DNA of 64,000 bases from Pseudomonas citronellolis (GCF_900112375.1 NZ_FOLS01000001.1:310001-374000); one strand, 5' to 3'; shown: positions 8,426-17,947, counted from the stretch's first letter. Translations and numbers: made by a program. The notes: a model not told the origin generated them from the letters alone.

Positions 8426-9052
8426 ATGCTGCTGACCGTCCTCTACATCATCGCCATCACCGCCGAAGCCATGACCGGCGCGCTTTCGGCCGGGCGCCGC
8501 AGCATGGACCTGTTCGGCGTGGTGCTGGTGGCCTGCGTCACCGCCCTGGGCGGCGGCTCGATGCGCGACATGCTGCTGGGGCACTACCCGCTGACCTGGG
8601 TGCGCCACCCGGAATACCTGGCGCTCACCGCCGGCGCCGCGCTGGTCACGGTGTTCATCGCGCCGCTGATGCGCCACCTGCGCTCGCTGTTCCTGGTGCT
8701 CGACGCCATCGGCCTGGTGGCCTTCACCCTGATCGGCTGCCAGGTCGGCCTGGAGATGGGCCACAGCCTGCTGATCGCCGCGGTCAGCGGGGTGATCACC
8801 GGGGTGTTCGGCGGCATCCTGCGCGACATCTTCTGCAACGACGTGCCACTGATCTTCCGCCGCGAGCTGTACGCCAGTGTGTCCTTCGCCAGCGCCTGGT
8901 GCTACCTGATCTGCATCCAGCTGGCGCTGCCCAACGAGCAGGCCATGCTGATCACCCTGTTCGCCGGCTTCCTGTTCCGCCTGCTGGCGATCCGTTTCCA
9001 CTGGGAAATGCCCAAGTTCGTCTACAAGGACGATCCCCAGCAGAACGGCTGA
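8426..9052 (+). CDS. TRIC-type (UPF0126/YicG) membrane channel family protein
   Basis: 208 residues from ATG 8426 (MLLTVLYIIAITAEAMTGAL). The family's two repeats of three helices are visible, each with the conserved glycine signature: GGGSMRDMLLG near residue 48, and GGILRDIFCNDVP near 132. Seven hydrophobic segments are predicted. Prokaryotic TRIC homologues form trimeric potassium-permeable channels; the native role in bacteria is unclear. The gene stands alone between a repeat and a convergent gene whose stop lies five bases away. Confidence 0.88.
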   Translation: MLLTVLYIIAITAEAMTGALSAGRRSMDLFGVVLVACVTALGGGSMRDMLLGHYPLTWVRHPEYLALTAGAALVTVFIAPLMRHLRSLFLVLDAIGLVAFTLIGCQVGLEMGHSLLIAAVSGVITGVFGGILRDIFCNDVPLIFRRELYASVSFASAWCYLICIQLALPNEQAMLITLFAGFLFRLLAIRFHWEMPKFVYKDDPQQNG

Positions 9053-9056
9053 GCGC

Positions 9057-9605
9057 TCAGTCGGCCAGCTTCAGATGGCTGGTGTCGGGCGCCGGCGCGG
9101 CGGGGTCCGCCTTTGCCTGGCCCATGTCGCTGCCCACCGGGGCCAGGCTGAACTGGCTGAGGTCAACCTGCGGCGCACGCGGCTCGGCCTTGTCGTCCTG
9201 CAGGTCGGCGCCCACCGGGGCCAGGCCGAAGTCCGGCGCGTCCACCTCGGCGAAGGCCGCCATGTACTCGTCGCGCGGGGCTACCTTCAGCCGTCCCGGC
9301 GTAGCCGCAGCCGGTGCCGGGGTAGGAGCGGGTTCGGCGGCGGGCGGCGGGGCCAGTTCGATCTCCTCCACCGCGGGGGCCATGTCCACCACCTCGACGC
9401 GCGCGCCGGCCCGTTCCAGAGCGGCGCGGTACTTGTCGGCGGCGGCGGCGTCGAGGTTATTCTTCAGCACCAGGCGGCGGCCGGAAAACAGCAGGGCGAT
9501 GCGTTGCGCATCGGCCTGGAACAGCTTGGCCAGGTTGGCCTTCACCGCTTCCGGATCGGCGCCTGGAAGCGTCTGACCGGAAAAGACGATTTCGAAACGG
9601 CTCAT
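9057..9605 (-). CDS. Conserved Pseudomonas hypothetical protein with C-terminal LAPVG repeats
   Basis: 182 residues, no signal peptide. Residues 1-75 form a compact alpha/beta domain (MSRFEIVFSGQTLPG.., KANLAKLFQADAQRIALLFS, RLVLKNNLDAAAADKYRAAL). A Pro/Ala linker follows, and then an acidic tail with repeats of the pattern F-x-LAPVG-x-D (FGLAPVGADL, FSLAPVGSDM, then SHLKLAD). The tail repeats look like a short linear binding motif. Convergent with the TRIC gene. Function not recognised. Confidence 0.75.
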   Translation of the reverse strand: MSRFEIVFSGQTLPGADPEAVKANLAKLFQADAQRIALLFSGRRLVLKNNLDAAAADKYRAALERAGARVEVVDMAPAVEEIELAPPPAAEPAPTPAPAAATPGRLKVAPRDEYMAAFAEVDAPDFGLAPVGADLQDDKAEPRAPQVDLSQFSLAPVGSDMGQAKADPAAPAPDTSHLKLAD

Positions 9606-9730
9606 CCATCACACTCCTGTGTTCTCCCGTCTGCCGACGGGCGGCCCAGTATGGGACAACTTCTTTTAACGCAACAACAACTTGCGGCCAAGCAGCCGCT
9701 TGGTACACTGGGGCGTCTTGGGGGATTGAA

Positions 9731-10216
9731 ATGAATTATCAGGCGCAAACGATAAGAATTATCAGCCTAGTCTGGATTTTCGCGCTCCTCTCCGGTTGCA
9801 GTTGGATGACCGGTAGCTTCGAAAGCCCCGACGTGAAGCTGATGAAAGTGGACGTGGTGAAAGCCCGCCTGCTAGAGCAACAGTTCACACTGCACTTCCG
9901 TATCGACAACCCGAACGACTTCAGCCTGCCGGTGCGCGGCCTGGCCTACAAGGTCAAGCTGAACGACGTCGACCTGGCCGAAGGCGAATCCAGCGTCTGG
10001 TTCACCGTGCCCGCCAACGGCCGGCAGTTCTTCGAGGTGCCGGTGCAGACCAACCTCTGGCGGCACATGAAGTACATCGTCAAGCTGCTGGAAGACCCGG
10101 ACAAGCCGATCCGCTACAGCCTCGAAGGCGACGTGAAGACCGGCCTGCTGTTCGGCCGCACCGTGCATATCGCGCGCAATGGCGAGATAATCCCCGGCGA
10201 TTTCATCCCGGAGTGA
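9731..10216 (+). CDS. LEA type 2 (WHy-domain) lipoprotein
   Basis: 161 residues. A short N-terminus leads into a lipobox (FALLSGC, Cys23), followed by one LEA_2/WHy domain ([40 protein letters not shown].., ending [17 protein letters not shown]). The N-P-N dipeptide region and the alternating beta pattern fit the water-stress/hypersensitive-response domain. It is expected in the periplasm or outer membrane; the role in pseudomonads is undefined. Seven bases separate it from the small SEC-C gene, so they are probably one transcript. Confidence 0.85.
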   Translation: MNYQAQTIRIISLVWIFALLSGCSWMTGSFESPDVKLMKVDVVKARLLEQQFTLHFRIDNPNDFSLPVRGLAYKVKLNDVDLAEGESSVWFTVPANGRQFFEVPVQTNLWRHMKYIVKLLEDPDKPIRYSLEGDVKTGLLFGRTVHIARNGEIIPGDFIPE

Positions 10217-10223
10217 GGCACCC

Positions 10224-10415
10224 ATGAGCCAGGAACCCCATGTACATGGTCCCGACTGCAACCACGACCATGATCATGACCATCATCACCACGTGCACGG
10301 CCCGCACTGCAATCACAGCCACGAGCCGGTGCGTAATCCGCTGAAGGACGTTGGCCGCAACGATCCGTGCCCTTGCGGCAGCGGCGCCAAGTTCAAGAAG
10401 TGCCACGGCGCCTGA
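10224..10415 (+). CDS. Histidine-rich SEC-C motif mini-protein
   Basis: 63 residues. The first half is a metal-binding-like run of His/Asp ([20 protein letters not shown], then GPHCNHSHE). The C-terminal 20 residues are a SEC-C zinc motif ([19 protein letters not shown]). Eleven or more His plus six Cys suggest zinc, nickel or copper binding. It shares the SEC-C tail with the YchJ-type protein at 7706 but has no other domain. Transcribed with the LEA2 lipoprotein and followed by a terminator. Confidence 0.85.
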   Translation: MSQEPHVHGPDCNHDHDHDHHHHVHGPHCNHSHEPVRNPLKDVGRNDPCPCGSGAKFKKCHGA

Positions 10416-10434
10416 GGCGGGTGGGCTAGGTGAG

Positions 10435-10473
10435 AACGCCGTTTCTTCCGTGAGGGGAAACGGCGTTTTCGTT
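10435..10473 (+). terminator. Rho-independent terminator after the His-rich SEC-C gene
   Basis: An 11-bp stem AACGCCGTTTC / GAAACGGCGTT separated by an 11-base loop and followed by TTCGTTTC. It lies 19 bases after the stop. Confidence 0.8.
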
Positions 10474-10488
10474 TCCGGCGGGCACAAA

Positions 10489-10740
10489 AGCCCCTGTAGG
10501 AGCGAGCTTGCTCGCGAACGGGGTTTACCGGTGGCGATGGTGTTGGGGAGAGGGCGCTCTTGAACCCAGCACCCGAAGTTCTCTGGAAATCCGTAGGGCG
10601 CATAATGCCTACGGCGTTATCCGCACGAATCGCGGACAGAGTCCGCTCCTACAGTTCCAGGGAAGCACGGGCGTAGGAGCGGACTCCGTCCGCGATTGGA
10701 CTCGCCGGCCACGCCGGACGCCCTGGTGGCACGAACACCC
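10489..10740. repeat. REP cluster in the quiP upstream region
   Basis: This holds most of the 458-base gap between the SEC-C gene and quiP. Visible units are GTAGGAGCGAGCTTGCTCGC at 10496, a GGCGCATAATGCC..GGCGTTATCC unit at 10592-10623, an inverted pair (TCGCGGACAGAGTCCGCTCC at 10629, and its complement-like copy from 10672), and a conserved flank (CCGGCCACGCCGGACG..GGCACGAACA) up to about 10737. No gene is visible in the gap. Confidence 0.85.
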
Positions 10741-10873
10741 ATCGCGAGCATCCCCGCGCCCACCCTCCCGAACCACCCACACCCCGCGAATTCCCTGCCC
10801 CGCGGCTTGCGCGAAGGTGCGCGCCTCTCTAACGTAGCGGCTTTCCGCAAGCCCTGTGCAGGAGCACGCTTCC

Positions 10874-13417
10874 ATGGCCTCGCGAGCCTTCCGCCCGCTT
10901 CCCCGACTCGGCCTCGCCGCCACCCTCAGCGCCGCCGTCAGCCTGACTGGCTGTCAGACCTGGCTGAACGACCGCTACGCCGGCAGCCTGCCGCCCACCT
11001 CCGGCGTGCAGCCGCTCAAGGGCCTGGCCGAAAGCGTATCGGTGCGCCGCAATGCCCTGGGCATGCCGCTGATCGAGACCAGCACCTTCCACGACGCGCT
11101 CTTCGCCATGGGCTACGTGCATGCCAGCGACCGCATCGGCCAGATGGTCGGCCTGCGCCTGATGGCCCAGGGGCGGCTGTCGGAGATGGTCGGGCCGGGC
11201 GCCCTGGAGATCGACCGCTTCATGCGCACGGTCAACCTCAGGCAGGCCTCCAATGCCCTCTACACCGGCTCCTCGCCGCGCCTGAAGCGTTTCTTCGAAA
11301 CCTACACGCGCGGCGTCAACGCCTACCTGTTCCGCTACCGCGACAAGCTGCCGATGGACATCGCCGAGTCCGGCTACCGCCCGGAATACTGGAAACCCGA
11401 GGATTCGGCGCTGGTCTTCGCCCTGCTCAACTTCGGCCTGGCGGTGAACCTGCAGGAAGAACTGGATTCCCTGGTGCTCGCGCAGAAGGTCGGCGCCGGG
11501 AAGCTCGCCTGGCTCACGCCCATCTACCCCGACGAGGAACTGCCCTTCGCCGAGGCCGACAAGCTCAAGGGCCTGAACCTCGCCGGGCAGATTCCCGGCC
11601 TGGCCGAGGTCGGTGGCGCCGCCCAGGCCGTGGCCGGGCTGCAGATGCTCGGCGTGGCCGCCTCCAACAACTGGGCCATCGCCCCGCAGCGCAGCCGCAG
11701 CGGCAAGAGCCTGCTGGCCAACGACACCCACCTGCCGCTGTCGATGCCGTCGATCTGGAACTTCATGCAGATCCGCTCGCCGAAGTACAGCGCCGCAGGC
11801 GTCACCATCGCCGGCGTGCCCGGCGTGGTGGCCGGCTTCAACGGCAAGCTGGCCTGGGGCATGACCATGGTCATGGGCGACAACCAGGACGTCTTCCTCG
11901 AACAGGTACGGCGCCAGGGCGGCAAGCTCTACTACCTGGCCGACGGCCAGTGGAAGCCGGCCAGCGAGCGCGTCGAGACCTTCTTCATCAAGGGCCAGCG
12001 CCCGGTGCGCGAGACCATCTACGAAACCCGCCACGGCCCGCTGCTCAACAGCGCCCTGCTCGGCGCGAAGAAGAACGACCTGCAGCCACTACCGCTGTCC
12101 AGCGGCTACGGCCTGGCCTACCAGAGCATCCAGGCGGTGTCGGACAAGAGCCTGGACGCGTTCTTCGACCTGTCCCGGGCCAAGAGCGTCGAGCAGGCCT
12201 TCGACGCCACCCGCGAAATACGCGCCATGCCGCTGAACATCGTGTTCGCCGACGAGAAGCACATCGGCTGGCAGGTCACCGGGCGCTTCCCCAACCGCAA
12301 GGACGGCCGCGGCCTGCTGCCCTCCCCGGGCTGGGACGGGCGCTACGACTGGGACGGCTATGCCGACCCGATCCTCCATCCCTCCGACCAGGACCCGCAG
12401 CAGGGCTGGCTGGGCACCGCCAACAACCGCACCGTGCAGCCCGGCTACGGCGCGCAGCTGTCCAGCTCCTGGTACTACCCCGAACGCGCCGAGCGCATCG
12501 CCCAGTTGGCCAACGCCAGCAACCGCCACGACGCGCGCAGCATGATCGCCATGCAGTACGACCAGACCACGCCCTTCGCCGCCAAGCTGCAGGGCATGCT
12601 CGACGCGCCCGGCATGGCCGCGCCGCTGAAACAGGCGATCCAGGCGCTGCCCGAAGGCCAGCGCGAGCGCGCCCGCGAGGCCCTGGACCGGTTGATGGCC
12701 TTCGACGGCAAGCTCTCCGCCAGCTCCGCCGACGCAGCCCTCTACGAGGCCTTCCTGCAGGAAAGCGCGAAGCAGATCTTCCTCGACGAACTCGGCCCGG
12801 AAGACAGCCCGGCCTGGAAGGCCTTCGTGCAGAACGCCGACCTCTCCTACTCGGCCCAGGCCGACCACCTGCTGGGCCGCGACGACAGCCCCTTCTGGGA
12901 CGACGTGAAGACGCCGCAGAAGGAAGACAAGCCGGCCATCCTCGCGCGCAGCCTGGCCGCCGCCACCGCCTTCTGCGAACAGAAGCTGGGCAGCGACCGC
13001 CATGCCTGGCAGTGGGGCAAGCTGCACACCTACAACTGGGTCAGCGACAGCACCAAGATGGCGCCCTACCTGGACGCCGGACAGCGCGCCGGCCTAGGCG
13101 CCATCAAGGGCTACCTGGACCGCGGCCCCTACCCGGCCGGCGGCGACCACAGCACGCTGAACGTTTCCGCCTACAACTGGGGCCAGAACTTCGACACCTG
13201 GCTGATCCCGGCCATGCGCATCGTCGTCGACTTCGGCCAGAGCGAGCCCATGCTCGGGCTCAACAGCAGCGGCCAGTCCGGCAACCCGGCCAGCCCACAC
13301 TACGCCGACGGCATCGACGCCTGGCTGAAGGGCGACTACATGAGCTTCCCGTTCCAGAGCCAGAACCTCGACCGCGTCTACGGCAGCAAGCGCCTGACCC
13401 TCGTCCCGCAGAAATGA
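10874..13417 (+). CDS. quiP: Acyl-homoserine lactone acylase QuiP (penicillin acylase family)
   Basis: 847 residues from ATG 10874, preceded by CAGGAG nine bases upstream; a GTG six codons earlier is possible, but this start gives the exact length of P. aeruginosa QuiP (PA1032). The N-terminus has a lipobox-like LTGC (Cys27). It is an Ntn-hydrolase made as a single precursor: small subunit about 30-263, then autoproteolysis before the nucleophile Ser264 in [11 protein letters not shown], then the large subunit. QuiP removes the acyl chain from long-chain acyl-homoserine lactones and so quenches quorum-sensing signals in the periplasm. No substrate data come from sequence. Followed by a terminator at 13485. 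Confidence 0.95.
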   Translation: MASRAFRPLPRLGLAATLSAAVSLTGCQTWLNDRYAGSLPPTSGVQPLKGLAESVSVRRNALGMPLIETSTFHDALFAMGYVHASDRIGQMVGLRLMAQGRLSEMVGPGALEIDRFMRTVNLRQASNALYTGSSPRLKRFFETYTRGVNAYLFRYRDKLPMDIAESGYRPEYWKPEDSALVFALLNFGLAVNLQEELDSLVLAQKVGAGKLAWLTPIYPDEELPFAEADKLKGLNLAGQIPGLAEVGGAAQAVAGLQMLGVAASNNWAIAPQRSRSGKSLLANDTHLPLSMPSIWNFMQIRSPKYSAAGVTIAGVPGVVAGFNGKLAWGMTMVMGDNQDVFLEQVRRQGGKLYYLADGQWKPASERVETFFIKGQRPVRETIYETRHGPLLNSALLGAKKNDLQPLPLSSGYGLAYQSIQAVSDKSLDAFFDLSRAKSVEQAFDATREIRAMPLNIVFADEKHIGWQVTGRFPNRKDGRGLLPSPGWDGRYDWDGYADPILHPSDQDPQQGWLGTANNRTVQPGYGAQLSSSWYYPERAERIAQLANASNRHDARSMIAMQYDQTTPFAAKLQGMLDAPGMAAPLKQAIQALPEGQRERAREALDRLMAFDGKLSASSADAALYEAFLQESAKQIFLDELGPEDSPAWKAFVQNADLSYSAQADHLLGRDDSPFWDDVKTPQKEDKPAILARSLAAATAFCEQKLGSDRHAWQWGKLHTYNWVSDSTKMAPYLDAGQRAGLGAIKGYLDRGPYPAGGDHSTLNVSAYNWGQNFDTWLIPAMRIVVDFGQSEPMLGLNSSGQSGNPASPHYADGIDAWLKGDYMSFPFQSQNLDRVYGSKRLTLVPQK

Positions 13418-13484
13418 GCGCGCGGCGCGGAACTTCCACCGCGCCGGCGGGTCGGATTAGTCGACTTACTCCATGATCATCTTC

Positions 13485-13510
13485 AAGGCACCCTCGGGTG
13501 CCTTTCTTTT
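13485..13510 (+). terminator. Rho-independent terminator of quiP
   Basis: Stem AAGGCACC with loop CTCG and GGTGCCTT, followed by TCTTTT. It begins 67 bases past the stop. Confidence 0.85.
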
Positions 13511-13742
13511 TGGTGCCTGCGCCACAATCGGCGCACCAGGCTGTTACCGAAAACCCCGCCCCCTCGCCCCGTCTTGGGGCATCCCTTCCCCGACCGGCTG
13601 CTATACCTGTCGTAGGAACGCGCCCGTCGTCCGTCTCCTACCGCCGAGGCCCGTGGTTGCGCCCCTGGTTCGAAACTTGCTGTCACATTGATGTTATGCC
13701 TTTGGTTCCACTGCTTGAATCAACCACCAAGGATTCCAACCG
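13511..13742 (+). promoter_or_regulatory. hisJ upstream region
   Basis: About 230 bases without a gene, forming most of the 325-base gap between quiP and hisJ. Base composition becomes AT-richer over the last 60 bases (TTGATGTTATGCC.. at 13688), as expected for a promoter and leader. I see no clear operator. Confidence 0.4.
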
Positions 13743-14522
13743 ATGAAAAAAGCATGGCTGACCCTCTCCGCCCTGGTGCTGCTGGCTGGCGCCGGAGCCT
13801 TGCAGGCCAAGGAATGGAAAGAAATCCGCTTCGCCACCGACCCGTCCTACGCACCCTTCGAGTCCAAGGCGCCGGACGGCAGCCTGGTCGGCTTCGACAT
13901 CGACCTGGGCAACGCCATCTGCGAGCACCTGAAGGTCAAGTGCGTGTGGATGGCCAACGACTTCGACGGCATGATCCCGGGCCTGAAGGCTCGCAAGTTC
14001 GATGGCGTGATCTCCTCGATGACCGTCACCGAGGCGCGCCAGAAGGAAATCGACTTCAGCGACAAGCTGTTCACCAGCCCCACCGCGATGATCAGCAAGA
14101 AGGGCTCGGGCCTGGAAGCCACCGCCGAATCGCTCAAGGGCAAGACCGTCGGCGTCGAGCAGGGCACCATCCAGGAAACCTTCGCCAAGGCCAAGCTGGA
14201 GCCGGCCGGGGTCAACGTGAAGAGCTACCAGAACCAGGACCAGGTCTACGCCGACCTGGTGTCCGGGCGCCTGGACGTCTCGCTGCAGGACATGCTGCAG
14301 GCCGAGCAGGGCTTCCTCACCACCGACCAGGGCAAGGGCTTCGAGATCAGCAAGCCGGTGCATGACCCGCTGATGCCGGCCGACATCGCCATCGGCATCA
14401 AGAAGGGCAACAACGAACTGCGCGAGATGATCAACAAGGGCATCAAGGCGATCCACGCCGACGGCACCTACGACAAGCTGCAGAAGAAATACTTCGGCGA
14501 CATCGACATCTACAACGACTGA
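13743..14522 (+). CDS. hisJ: Periplasmic lysine/arginine/ornithine/histidine-binding protein (HisJ/ArgT type)
   Basis: 259 residues with a signal peptide cleaved near ALQA/KEW. It is a cluster-F (SBP_bac_3) binding protein: FATDPSYAPFESKAPDG opens lobe 1, GFDIDLGNAICEHLKVKC carries the family signature, and SSMTVTEARQKEIDFSDK and VGVEQGTIQETF are ligand-pocket segments. The order binding protein-permease-permease-ATPase matches enterobacterial hisJQMP and the P. aeruginosa his transporter. Basic amino acid specificity is inferred from the close HisM and HisP matches. A strong hairpin follows the stop, which may raise hisJ mRNA over the permease genes. Confidence 0.85.
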   Translation: MKKAWLTLSALVLLAGAGALQAKEWKEIRFATDPSYAPFESKAPDGSLVGFDIDLGNAICEHLKVKCVWMANDFDGMIPGLKARKFDGVISSMTVTEARQKEIDFSDKLFTSPTAMISKKGSGLEATAESLKGKTVGVEQGTIQETFAKAKLEPAGVNVKSYQNQDQVYADLVSGRLDVSLQDMLQAEQGFLTTDQGKGFEISKPVHDPLMPADIAIGIKKGNNELREMINKGIKAIHADGTYDKLQKKYFGDIDIYND

Positions 14523-14530
14523 CCCGCGCC

Positions 14531-14567
14531 ACCGCGCCCGGCAGCCTTGGCGGCTGCCGGGCGCGGT
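14531..14567 (+). terminator. Long perfect hairpin between hisJ and hisQ
   Basis: A perfect 16-bp stem (ACCGCGCCCGGCAGCC and complement) with a TTGGC loop, 8 bases after the hisJ stop. There is no T-run (CTATTCTGC follows), so it is better read as a partial terminator or 3'-end stabiliser that sets expression of the binding protein above the membrane proteins. Confidence 0.7.
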
Positions 14568-14606
14568 CTATTCTGCTGATAACGCCGCACAAGGAGTTGC
14601 CTGCGC

Positions 14607-15332
14607 ATGCTCCAGGACTTCTTCCGTACCCTGGCCGAGACCATGAGCCTCAAGGGCTACGGCTCCATCCTCCTCGACGGCACCTGGATGACCGTCAAGC
14701 TGTCGATCTGCTCGCTGCTGCTGTCGGTGACCCTCGGCCTGCTGGGCGCCAGCGCCAAGCTGTCCGGCTCCAGGCTGCTGCGCTTCCCCGCCACCTGCTA
14801 CACCACGCTGATCCGCGGGGTGCCCGACCTGGTGCTGATGCTGCTGATCTTCTACAGCCTGCAGACCTGGCTGGCGGACCTGACCGACTACATGGAATGG
14901 GACTACATCGAGATCGACCCCTTCAGCGCCGGCATCATCACCCTCGGCTTCATCTACGGCGCCTACTTCACCGAGACCTTCCGCGGCGCCATCCTCGCCG
15001 TGCCGCGCGGCCAGCTGGAGGCGGCCAGCGCCTACGGCCTGACGCGCCTGCAGCGCTTCCGCTTCGTGCTCTTCCCGCAGATGATGCGCTTCGCCCTGCC
15101 GGGGGTGGGCAACAACTGGATGGTGCTGATCAAGTCCACCGCGCTGGTCTCCATCATCGGCCTCTCCGACGTGGTGCGCGCCGCCCAGGACGCCGGCAAG
15201 AGCAGCTACCGCCTGCTGTTCTTCCTGCTGGTGGCCGGAGCCATCTACCTGCTCTTCACCACTGTCTCCAACATCGTGCTCAACGCCCTTGAGCGCCGCT
15301 ACGCCATCGGTGTGCGCGAGGCCCTGCGATGA
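14607..15332 (+). CDS. hisQ: Basic amino acid ABC transporter permease HisQ
   Basis: 241 residues with five hydrophobic helices and the HisMQ-type permease fold. The EAA-type coupling loop is visible as QLEAASAYGLTRLQRFRFVL near 129-150, which contacts the ATPase. It carries the conserved LIRGVPDLVLMLL segment (substrate-proximal). Its last four bases (ATGA) overlap the start of hisM, so the two permeases are translationally coupled and expected to form the HisQM heterodimer. Confidence 0.88.
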   Translation: MLQDFFRTLAETMSLKGYGSILLDGTWMTVKLSICSLLLSVTLGLLGASAKLSGSRLLRFPATCYTTLIRGVPDLVLMLLIFYSLQTWLADLTDYMEWDYIEIDPFSAGIITLGFIYGAYFTETFRGAILAVPRGQLEAASAYGLTRLQRFRFVLFPQMMRFALPGVGNNWMVLIKSTALVSIIGLSDVVRAAQDAGKSSYRLLFFLLVAGAIYLLFTTVSNIVLNALERRYAIGVREALR

Positions 15333-16042
15333 TCGAGTTGCTGCAGCAGTACGGCAAGGCCTTCCTCTGGACCGACGGCTACCACATCACCGGCCTGGCC
15401 ATGACGCTCTGGCTGCTGACGGTGTCCATCGCCTTCGGCTTCACCTTCGCCATTCCCCTGTCCATCGCCCGCGTCTCGCGCAACCCGCTGCTGCGCTGGC
15501 CGGTGCAGTTCTACACCTACGTGTTCCGCGGCACGCCGCTCTACATCCAGCTGCTGGTCTGCTACACCGGCATCTACAGCGTGGCGGCGGTGCGCGAGCA
15601 GCCGATCCTCGACGCCTTCTTCCGCAACGGCCTGAACTGCACGCTGCTGGCCTTCGCCCTGAACACCTGCGCCTACACCACCGAGATATTCGCCGGGGCC
15701 ATCCGCAACACCGCCCACGGCGAGGTGGAAGCGGCCCGCGCCTACGGCCTGAGCGGCTGGCGCCTGTACCGCTACGTGATCATGCCCTCGGCGCTGCGCC
15801 GCTCGCTGCCCTACTACAGCAACGAGGTGATCCTCATGCTGCACTCCACCACCGTGGCCTTCACCGCCACGGTGCCGGACATCATGAAGATCGCCCGCGA
15901 CGCCAACGCCGCCACCTTCCTCTCCTTCCAGTCCTTCGGCATAGCCGCGGCGCTGTACCTGGTGACCTCCTTCACCCTGGTCGGCCTGTTCCGCCTCGCC
16001 GAACGCCGCTGGCTGGCCTTCCTCGGCCCCAGCCATGGCTGA
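15329..16042 (+). CDS. hisM: Basic amino acid ABC transporter permease HisM
   Basis: 237 residues that track enterobacterial HisM closely (MIELLQQY..LWTDGYHITG, YVFRGTPLYIQLLV, GLNCTLLAFALNTCAYTTEI). The coupling helix is EVEAARAYGLSGWRLYRYVI. It starts inside the hisQ stop (ATGA) and ends 41 bases before hisP. Confidence 0.9.
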   Translation: MIELLQQYGKAFLWTDGYHITGLAMTLWLLTVSIAFGFTFAIPLSIARVSRNPLLRWPVQFYTYVFRGTPLYIQLLVCYTGIYSVAAVREQPILDAFFRNGLNCTLLAFALNTCAYTTEIFAGAIRNTAHGEVEAARAYGLSGWRLYRYVIMPSALRRSLPYYSNEVILMLHSTTVAFTATVPDIMKIARDANAATFLSFQSFGIAAALYLVTSFTLVGLFRLAERRWLAFLGPSHG

Positions 16043-16083
16043 ACCCCATCCCGGCCGCGCGGCGGCCGTAACCTGAGGACTCC

Positions 16084-16848
16084 ATGACCACACTGAAGAT
16101 CGACGCCCTGTACAAGCGCTACGGCGACAACGAGGTGCTAAAGGGCGTGTCCCTGGAAGCCCGCACCGGCGACGTGGTGAGCATGATCGGCGCCAGCGGC
16201 TCGGGAAAGAGCACCTTCCTGCGCTGCATCAACTTCCTCGAACAGCCCGACGAAGGCCGCATGAGCCTGGACGGCGAGGAAATCCGCATGGTCGCCAGCC
16301 CCGGCGGCATGCGCGTGGCCGACGCGGCGCAGCTGCAACACATCCGTACGCGCCTGGCCATGGTGTTCCAGCACTTCAACCTGTGGAGCCACCTGACGGT
16401 GCTGGAGAACGTCACCCTGGCGCCGCGCCGGGTGCTCGGCGTGGAGCGCAAGGAAGCCGAGGAGCGCGCCCGCGCCTACCTGAACAAGGTCGGCCTGCCG
16501 GAACAGGTGGTCGGCAAGTACCCGGCGTTCCTCTCCGGCGGCCAGCAGCAACGCGTGGCCATCGCCCGCGCGCTGGCGATGGAGCCGGAGATCATGCTGT
16601 TCGACGAACCCACCTCGGCGCTGGACCCGGAACTGGTGGGCGAGGTGCTCAAGGTGATCAAGGCCCTGGCCGAGGAAGGCCGCACCATGATCCTGGTGAC
16701 CCACGAAATGGCCTTCGCCCGCGAGGTCTCCAGCCAGGTGCTGTTCCTCCACCAGGGCCGCGTCGAGGAACAGGGGCCGCCGCAGGAGGTGCTGGGTCAG
16801 CCGAAGAGCGAGCGGTTGCGGCAGTTTCTCAGTGGGAATCTGAAGTGA
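16084..16848 (+). CDS. hisP: Basic amino acid ABC transporter ATP-binding protein HisP
   Basis: 254 residues, all ABC ATPase motifs intact: Walker A GASGSGKST (36-44), Q-loop VFQHFNLW, signature LSGGQQQR (about 150-157), Walker B IMLFDEP (about 171-177), D-loop SALD and H-loop VTHEM. The insert between Walker A and Q-loop (RMVASPGGMRVADAAQLQHI) is typical of HisP. It powers import through HisQM; last gene of the operon. Confidence 0.93.
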   Translation: MTTLKIDALYKRYGDNEVLKGVSLEARTGDVVSMIGASGSGKSTFLRCINFLEQPDEGRMSLDGEEIRMVASPGGMRVADAAQLQHIRTRLAMVFQHFNLWSHLTVLENVTLAPRRVLGVERKEAEERARAYLNKVGLPEQVVGKYPAFLSGGQQQRVAIARALAMEPEIMLFDEPTSALDPELVGEVLKVIKALAEEGRTMILVTHEMAFAREVSSQVLFLHQGRVEEQGPPQEVLGQPKSERLRQFLSGNLK

Positions 16849-16861
16849 GGGGGGGCTCAGT

Positions 16862-16934
16862 CGTAGGATGGGTTGAGCGAAGCGATACCCATCGCCACGG
16901 CAGCATGGGTTTCGCAGGCTCAACCCATCCTACG
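16862..16934. repeat. GTAGGATGGG-type palindromic repeat, copy 2
   Basis: Same organisation as the copy at 8206: CGTAGGATGGGTTGAGCG..ACCCATC, then GATGGGT-like and CTCAACCCATCCTACG arms. It sits 13 bases after the hisP stop and probably doubles as its 3' hairpin. Confidence 0.85.
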
Positions 16935-17005
16935 AAAAGCGCCACGGCGCAGCCGGCAAGATGGTCGCTGCGTCCAGGACTGCTCCGCGCCAACCGCCAG
17001 GCAAC

Positions 17006-17030
17006 AAAAAACCGGGCCAAAGCCCGGTTT
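17006..17030 (-). terminator. Rho-independent terminator of dcd
   Basis: Stem AAACCGGGC / GCCCGGTTT with loop CAAA. Read on the minus strand it is followed by TTTTTGTTGC, a proper T-run, 20 bases after the dcd stop. Confidence 0.88.
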
Positions 17031-17049
17031 CTCGCATCCGCCTAAAGCC

Positions 17050-17616
17050 TCAGGCCTTGGGCAGCGTCACACCAGTCTGCCCCTGGTACTTGCCCCCACG
17101 ATCCTTGTACGACACCTCGCAGGCCTCGTCCGACTGCAGGAACAGCATCTGCGCCACGCCCTCGTGGGCGTAGATCTTCGCCGGCAGGTTGGTGGTGTTG
17201 GAGAACTCCAGGGTCACGTGGCCTTCCCACTCCGGCTCCAGCGGGGTGACGTTGACGATGATGCCGCAGCGGGCGTAGGTGCTCTTGCCCAGGCAGATGG
17301 TCAGCACGTCGCGGGGGATGCGGAAGTATTCCACGGTGCGCGCCAGGGCGAAGGAGTTCGGCGGGATGATGCAGACGTCGCTGTTGATGTCGACGAAGCT
17401 CTTCTCGTCGAAGTTCTTCGGGTCCACCACCGCCGAGTGGATGTTGGTGAACACCTTGAATTCCGCGGCGCAGCGCACGTCGTAGCCGTAGCTGGAGACG
17501 CCGTAGGAGATCACCCGGCTGTCGTCGGCGCCGCGGATCTGGCGCTCGACGAAGGGCTCGATCATCCCGTGCTCCAGGGCCATGCGGCGAATCCACTTGT
17601 CCGATTTGATGCTCAT
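17050..17616 (-). CDS. dcd: dCTP deaminase
   Basis: 188 residues, the length of Pseudomonas Dcd. It has the dUTPase-like trimeric fold with the deaminase signature: [33 protein letters not shown] (Ser-Arg and the Glu base near residue 138), and a C-terminal tail [14 protein letters not shown] that closes over the triphosphate. It converts dCTP to dUTP for thymidylate synthesis. Monocistronic, with its own terminator. Confidence 0.97.
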   Translation of the reverse strand: MSIKSDKWIRRMALEHGMIEPFVERQIRGADDSRVISYGVSSYGYDVRCAAEFKVFTNIHSAVVDPKNFDEKSFVDINSDVCIIPPNSFALARTVEYFRIPRDVLTICLGKSTYARCGIIVNVTPLEPEWEGHVTLEFSNTTNLPAKIYAHEGVAQMLFLQSDEACEVSYKDRGGKYQGQTGVTLPKA

Positions 17617-17947
17617 GGCGGGCGTCCCGTAGCTGCTGAAAAAGAAACGCGAATCTTACCGGCAGCGCCCGTCGGCAGCAAAGGCTGCATGACCAACGTC
17701 GAAAACGCGTTGCACACGGGCCCGCCGAAGACTGTCCAGCAACACACGAATGCTGGCCGCGAGGGTAGCGGGCCAACGCGTATTTCAGATATTGCCGAGA
17801 TACTTCCAACTTTTTAAGAAAAATCTCACAAGACTCAAAAGAAACTTCACCTGCACCTTGAACCGGACGTGAAAGATACTTTGCCCCCTGCCCCGCCATA
17901 AGTTGCCTACAGCGGAAATCACAATAAACGCCCCGCAGGGAACTCCC
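17617..17947. promoter_or_regulatory. Divergent intergenic region, AT-rich on the right
   Basis: 331 bases with no gene. The left part is the dcd leader. From about 17790 the composition drops sharply in GC (CAACTTTTTAAGAAAAATCT), unlike neighbouring coding DNA, and probably holds the promoter of the two downstream lipoprotein genes. Confidence 0.4.
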
